Source of the DNA: Chloroflexota bacterium
Lineage (GTDB): Bacteria > Chloroflexota > Anaerolineae > Anaerolineales > UBA4823
DNA length: 6,446 nucleotides
NCBI GenBank assembly: GCA_030636125.1
Contig: DAOVXM010000158.1
Coordinates: 1 to 6,446, forward strand
Direction: 5' to 3'
Shown here: piece by piece, positions 4,543 through 6,446 of the stretch
How the letters are laid out: each line of letters starts with the position of its first letter
How positions within the stretch are numbered: position 1 is the first letter of the stretch
The notes under the pieces: generated by a model
The model's input: only the letters and a program-made list of their open reading frames with translations
The model's database searches: none
What the model was told of the DNA's origin: nothing
Made by a program: the position numbers and the translations under genes

Positions 4543-6446
4543 TTACCCCTGGAGTTTCGCTACGGTCACGCCCTCACCACCTTCTTTATCACCACCAGCT
4601 TCAAATGACCGCACATGGGGGTGACCTTGCAAAGCCTGGCGGACAACGGTGCGCAATTTACCCGTGCCTTTTCCGTGGATAATGCGGACGAACGGCAATC
4701 CGGCTAAGTAGGCTGAGTCAAGATACCTTTCGAGGCTATCTAATGCCTCATCTGCGCGCTGACCACGTAGATCAAGCTCAATGCCAGGTGATGGCGAATG
4801 ACCGCTGGTAGTTCCTTCGACGTTATTCCTTTGTTGTCTATGAATAGAGATTGATGTCTTTGATGAGTCGTAAGATGCATCTTGCTCGTTGTAAGCCAAA
4901 GGTAATAGCTCTGATATTCGCGTTCTTACTCGCAAAACGCCAACTTGAACCTCAGCCTCTTCTTCTCCCAAAGCAGTAACAATACCTTGTGTATTGAGTG
5001 AATGTAAGCGAACTTTATCCCCTAGTCTCACTGCACGGTGAAGAGGAATATCGCTAATTTGGGGAGTTTGACGCTCGACAGGTTTTTTGACGGATTCCTC
5101 AATTGTCTCGATTTCTTCTTCGATAGCTTGCAGCACATCTAATGGTTGGCGGGCGCGGGCCAAGGAGCGGCGCACGAAGCGTAATTCGTCTTGCAGCTCT
5201 CGGACTTCATCTTCGGCTTCAGCGTGGGCTGTCTCTAGCACCTCCCGACGTTCATCCTCGATTTTTTCCAGGCGTTCGGCCAATTCTATACGCAGGGCTT
5301 CTGCATCCTGCTGGGTTTTTTCGGTAGCAGCGCGGGCCTGGCGTGAGAGATCTCGCTGTCTGTGGATTTCGTCTAATAGGTCTTCTGCACGCAGATCGTC
5401 TGGATTGAGTTCTGATTTTGCTGTTTCGATAATATTTTCCGGCATTCCCAAACGCTTAGCAATCGACAATGCATTAGACCGTCCTGGTAACCCGATAGTC
5501 AAGTGGTAGGTCGGTCGCAAGGTTTCCAGATCGAATTCTGCGCTGGCATTCACCACACCGGCAGTCGTATGGGCGAAGGCTTTTAATTCCGGATGGTGGG
5601 TGGTGACGAGTGTTGTAATGCCTCGCTCTAAAAGATGAGAAAGCAAAGCGCGCGCCAATGCGGCTCCTTCCTGCGGATCGGTTCCCGCCCCGAGTTCATC
5701 CAAAATGGCCAGCGTTCGGTGATCGGCTTTTTCCAAGATGCGGATTATATTGGTGATATGTCCAGAAAAGGTGGAAAGAGATTGTTCAATAGATTGCTCG
5801 TCACCGATATCGGCGTAAATATTATGGAAGACACTTATCTCTGAACCAGAGTGAACTGGTATATGCAATCCGGCCTGAGCCATTATAGCGAGCAAACCAA
5901 CCGTTTTTAGCGTGACGGTTTTCCCCCCTGTGTTAGGGCCGGTAATGACCAGCGCGTAAGTTTGAGAGTCAAGATCCACGTCGATTGGCACCACTGTGGC
6001 TGGGTCAAGTAATGGATGGCGAGCTTCGTATAATCGGATCACACTCCCGGGATGGCTATCACCGGATTTTTCTGGGATAGCATAAAATATTGGTTCAGTG
6101 GCGTCCAAATCATTGGCAAATTTACTACGTGCAAAGGCCAGATCTAAAACCGCGATAGTTTCCAATGTGTGTAGGATGGTCTTTGCATATATGCCAACCT
6201 CTTGAGAGAGTTCAGCCAGGATACGGCGCTCTTCATCACGCTCGGCTAGTTGTAATTCCCGGTATTGGTTATTTTGATCGACGACGGAAAGTGGTTCAAT
6301 AAACAAGGTAGCACCGGAAGAAGATTGATCATGAACGATGGATTTGATACGGCCTTTGAACTCAGCACGTAAAGGCAGGACATAGCGACCATCTCGTTGT
6401 GTGATGAGCGTCTCTTGAAGCATACGGGCGTTTTTTTGATCACTGA
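4543..6446 (-). CDS. mutS2: Endonuclease MutS2, N-terminus outside window
   Basis: The frame stays open to the right edge, giving 633 visible residues of a family usually near 780-800 aa, so about 150-170 N-terminal residues are missing. The Met codon at 6423 is internal: the preceding SDQKNAR and following region align with the MutS2 core (HDQSSSGATLFIEP). Counting from that Met, visible elements are Walker A GPNTGGKT (162-169), the signature GDEQSIEQSLSTFS (207-220), Walker B LAILDELGAGTDP (238-250), a TTHHPELK switch (274-281), a long charged coiled coil (about 345-447), a KOW-like domain (about 466-509), a polar linker (510-547) and a C-terminal Smr domain (548-624) with ELDLRG and HGKGTGKLR. 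The family lacks the mismatch-recognition domain of MutS. It has been linked to suppressing recombination through Smr nuclease activity and, in Bacillus subtilis, to splitting collided ribosomes. The LDLR form of the Smr motif is the version tied to nuclease activity. The protein is cytosolic, and its gene is followed closely by two lipoprotein genes. Confidence 0.95.
   Translation of the reverse strand, partial: SDQKNARMLQETLITQRDGRYVLPLRAEFKGRIKSIVHDQSSSGATLFIEPLSVVDQNNQYRELQLAERDEERRILAELSQEVGIYAKTILHTLETIAVLDLAFARSKFANDLDATEPIFYAIPEKSGDSHPGSVIRLYEARHPLLDPATVVPIDVDLDSQTYALVITGPNTGGKTVTLKTVGLLAIMAQAGLHIPVHSGSEISVFHNIYADIGDEQSIEQSLSTFSGHITNIIRILEKADHRTLAILDELGAGTDPQEGAALARALLSHLLERGITTLVTTHHPELKAFAHTTAGVVNASAEFDLETLRPTYHLTIGLPGRSNALSIAKRLGMPENIIETAKSELNPDDLRAEDLLDEIHRQRDLSRQARAATEKTQQDAEALRIELAERLEKIEDERREVLETAHAEAEDEVRELQDELRFVRRSLARARQPLDVLQAIEEEIETIEESVKKPVERQTPQISDIPLHRAVRLGDKVRLHSLNTQGIVTALGEEEAEVQVGVLRVRTRISELLPLAYNEQDASYDSSKTSISIHRQQRNNVEGTTSGHSPSPGIELDLRGQRADEALDSLERYLDSAYLAGLPFVRIIHGKGTGKLRTVVRQALQGHPHVRSFEAGGDKEGGEGVTVAKLQG
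4545..4550 (-). promoter_or_regulatory. Possible ribosome binding site for the upstream WD40 lipoprotein
   Basis: AGGGGT (minus strand) spans the last codons of mutS2 and ends 6 bases before the TTG at 4538. It is an imperfect match to the consensus. If it is used, translation of the lipoprotein would be coupled to that of mutS2. It is too far (18 bases) from the ATG at 4526. Confidence 0.35.

Noticed and set aside
4270..4608. A 112-codon plus-strand frame rich in Gly, Val and Asp
   Set aside because: Its GVGVDVGAEVG-like sequence is the reverse reading of the Thr/Ser/Pro stalk of the lipoprotein, and it crosses the lipoprotein-mutS2 junction.
5087..5509. A 140-codon plus-strand frame rich in Ser and Arg
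   Set aside because: It is the antisense shadow of the charged MutS2 coiled coil and nearby sequence; its biased composition reflects Glu/Arg/Ala codons read backwards, and no motif or ribosome site supports it.
6246..6443. A 65-codon minus-strand frame at the right edge
   Set aside because: It lies within mutS2 in another frame, with no recognisable domain; the mutS2 frame continues through this region with conserved motifs.

Overview
The window is gene-dense bacterial chromosome with moderate GC content. It holds six protein genes in two convergent blocks and no intergenic stretch longer than about 12 bases. I see no RNA genes, mobile elements or CRISPR arrays. Two features suggest Chloroflexota (Anaerolineae-like): paired WD40-repeat lipoproteins with Ser/Thr/Pro-rich stalks, and close packing of unrelated housekeeping genes. 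This taxonomic guess is inference only, since no marker gene settles it.

Plus-strand block (1-2122): the C-terminal half of a lactate/glycolate permease-family transporter (LctP/LldP) enters from the left edge. It is followed 11 bases later by a 60-66 aa protein with two membrane helices, and 11 bases after that by a 388 aa GHMP-superfamily sugar kinase of the galactokinase type. The spacing and the ribosome binding sites suggest one operon. The kinase has its catalytic Arg, Asp and phosphate loop, but the sugar-binding motif reads G-A-H instead of G-E-H. The same Glu-to-Ala change marks plant galacturonokinase. Next to a carboxylate permease, this raises the possibility that the true substrate is a sugar acid.

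Minus-strand block (6446-2134): mutS2, with its N-terminus beyond the right edge, encodes an ATPase with Walker A/B, coiled coil, KOW and Smr domains. It is followed after 4 bases by a WD40 lipoprotein gene and then, touching or overlapping, by a second WD40 lipoprotein gene. Both lipoproteins have a signal peptide with a lipobox Cys, a low-complexity stalk and a complete seven-bladed propeller ending in the same W-x-V-x-P pattern, so they look like tandem paralogues. The three genes are probably co-transcribed and perhaps translationally coupled, although a cytosolic nucleic-acid or ribosome factor and two exported lipoproteins have no obvious shared task.

The blocks converge with only 11 bases between stop codons (2122 and 2134) and no convincing terminator. 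The best candidates for something new are the G-A-H kinase with its permease and small membrane protein, and the tandem WD40 lipoproteins behind mutS2.
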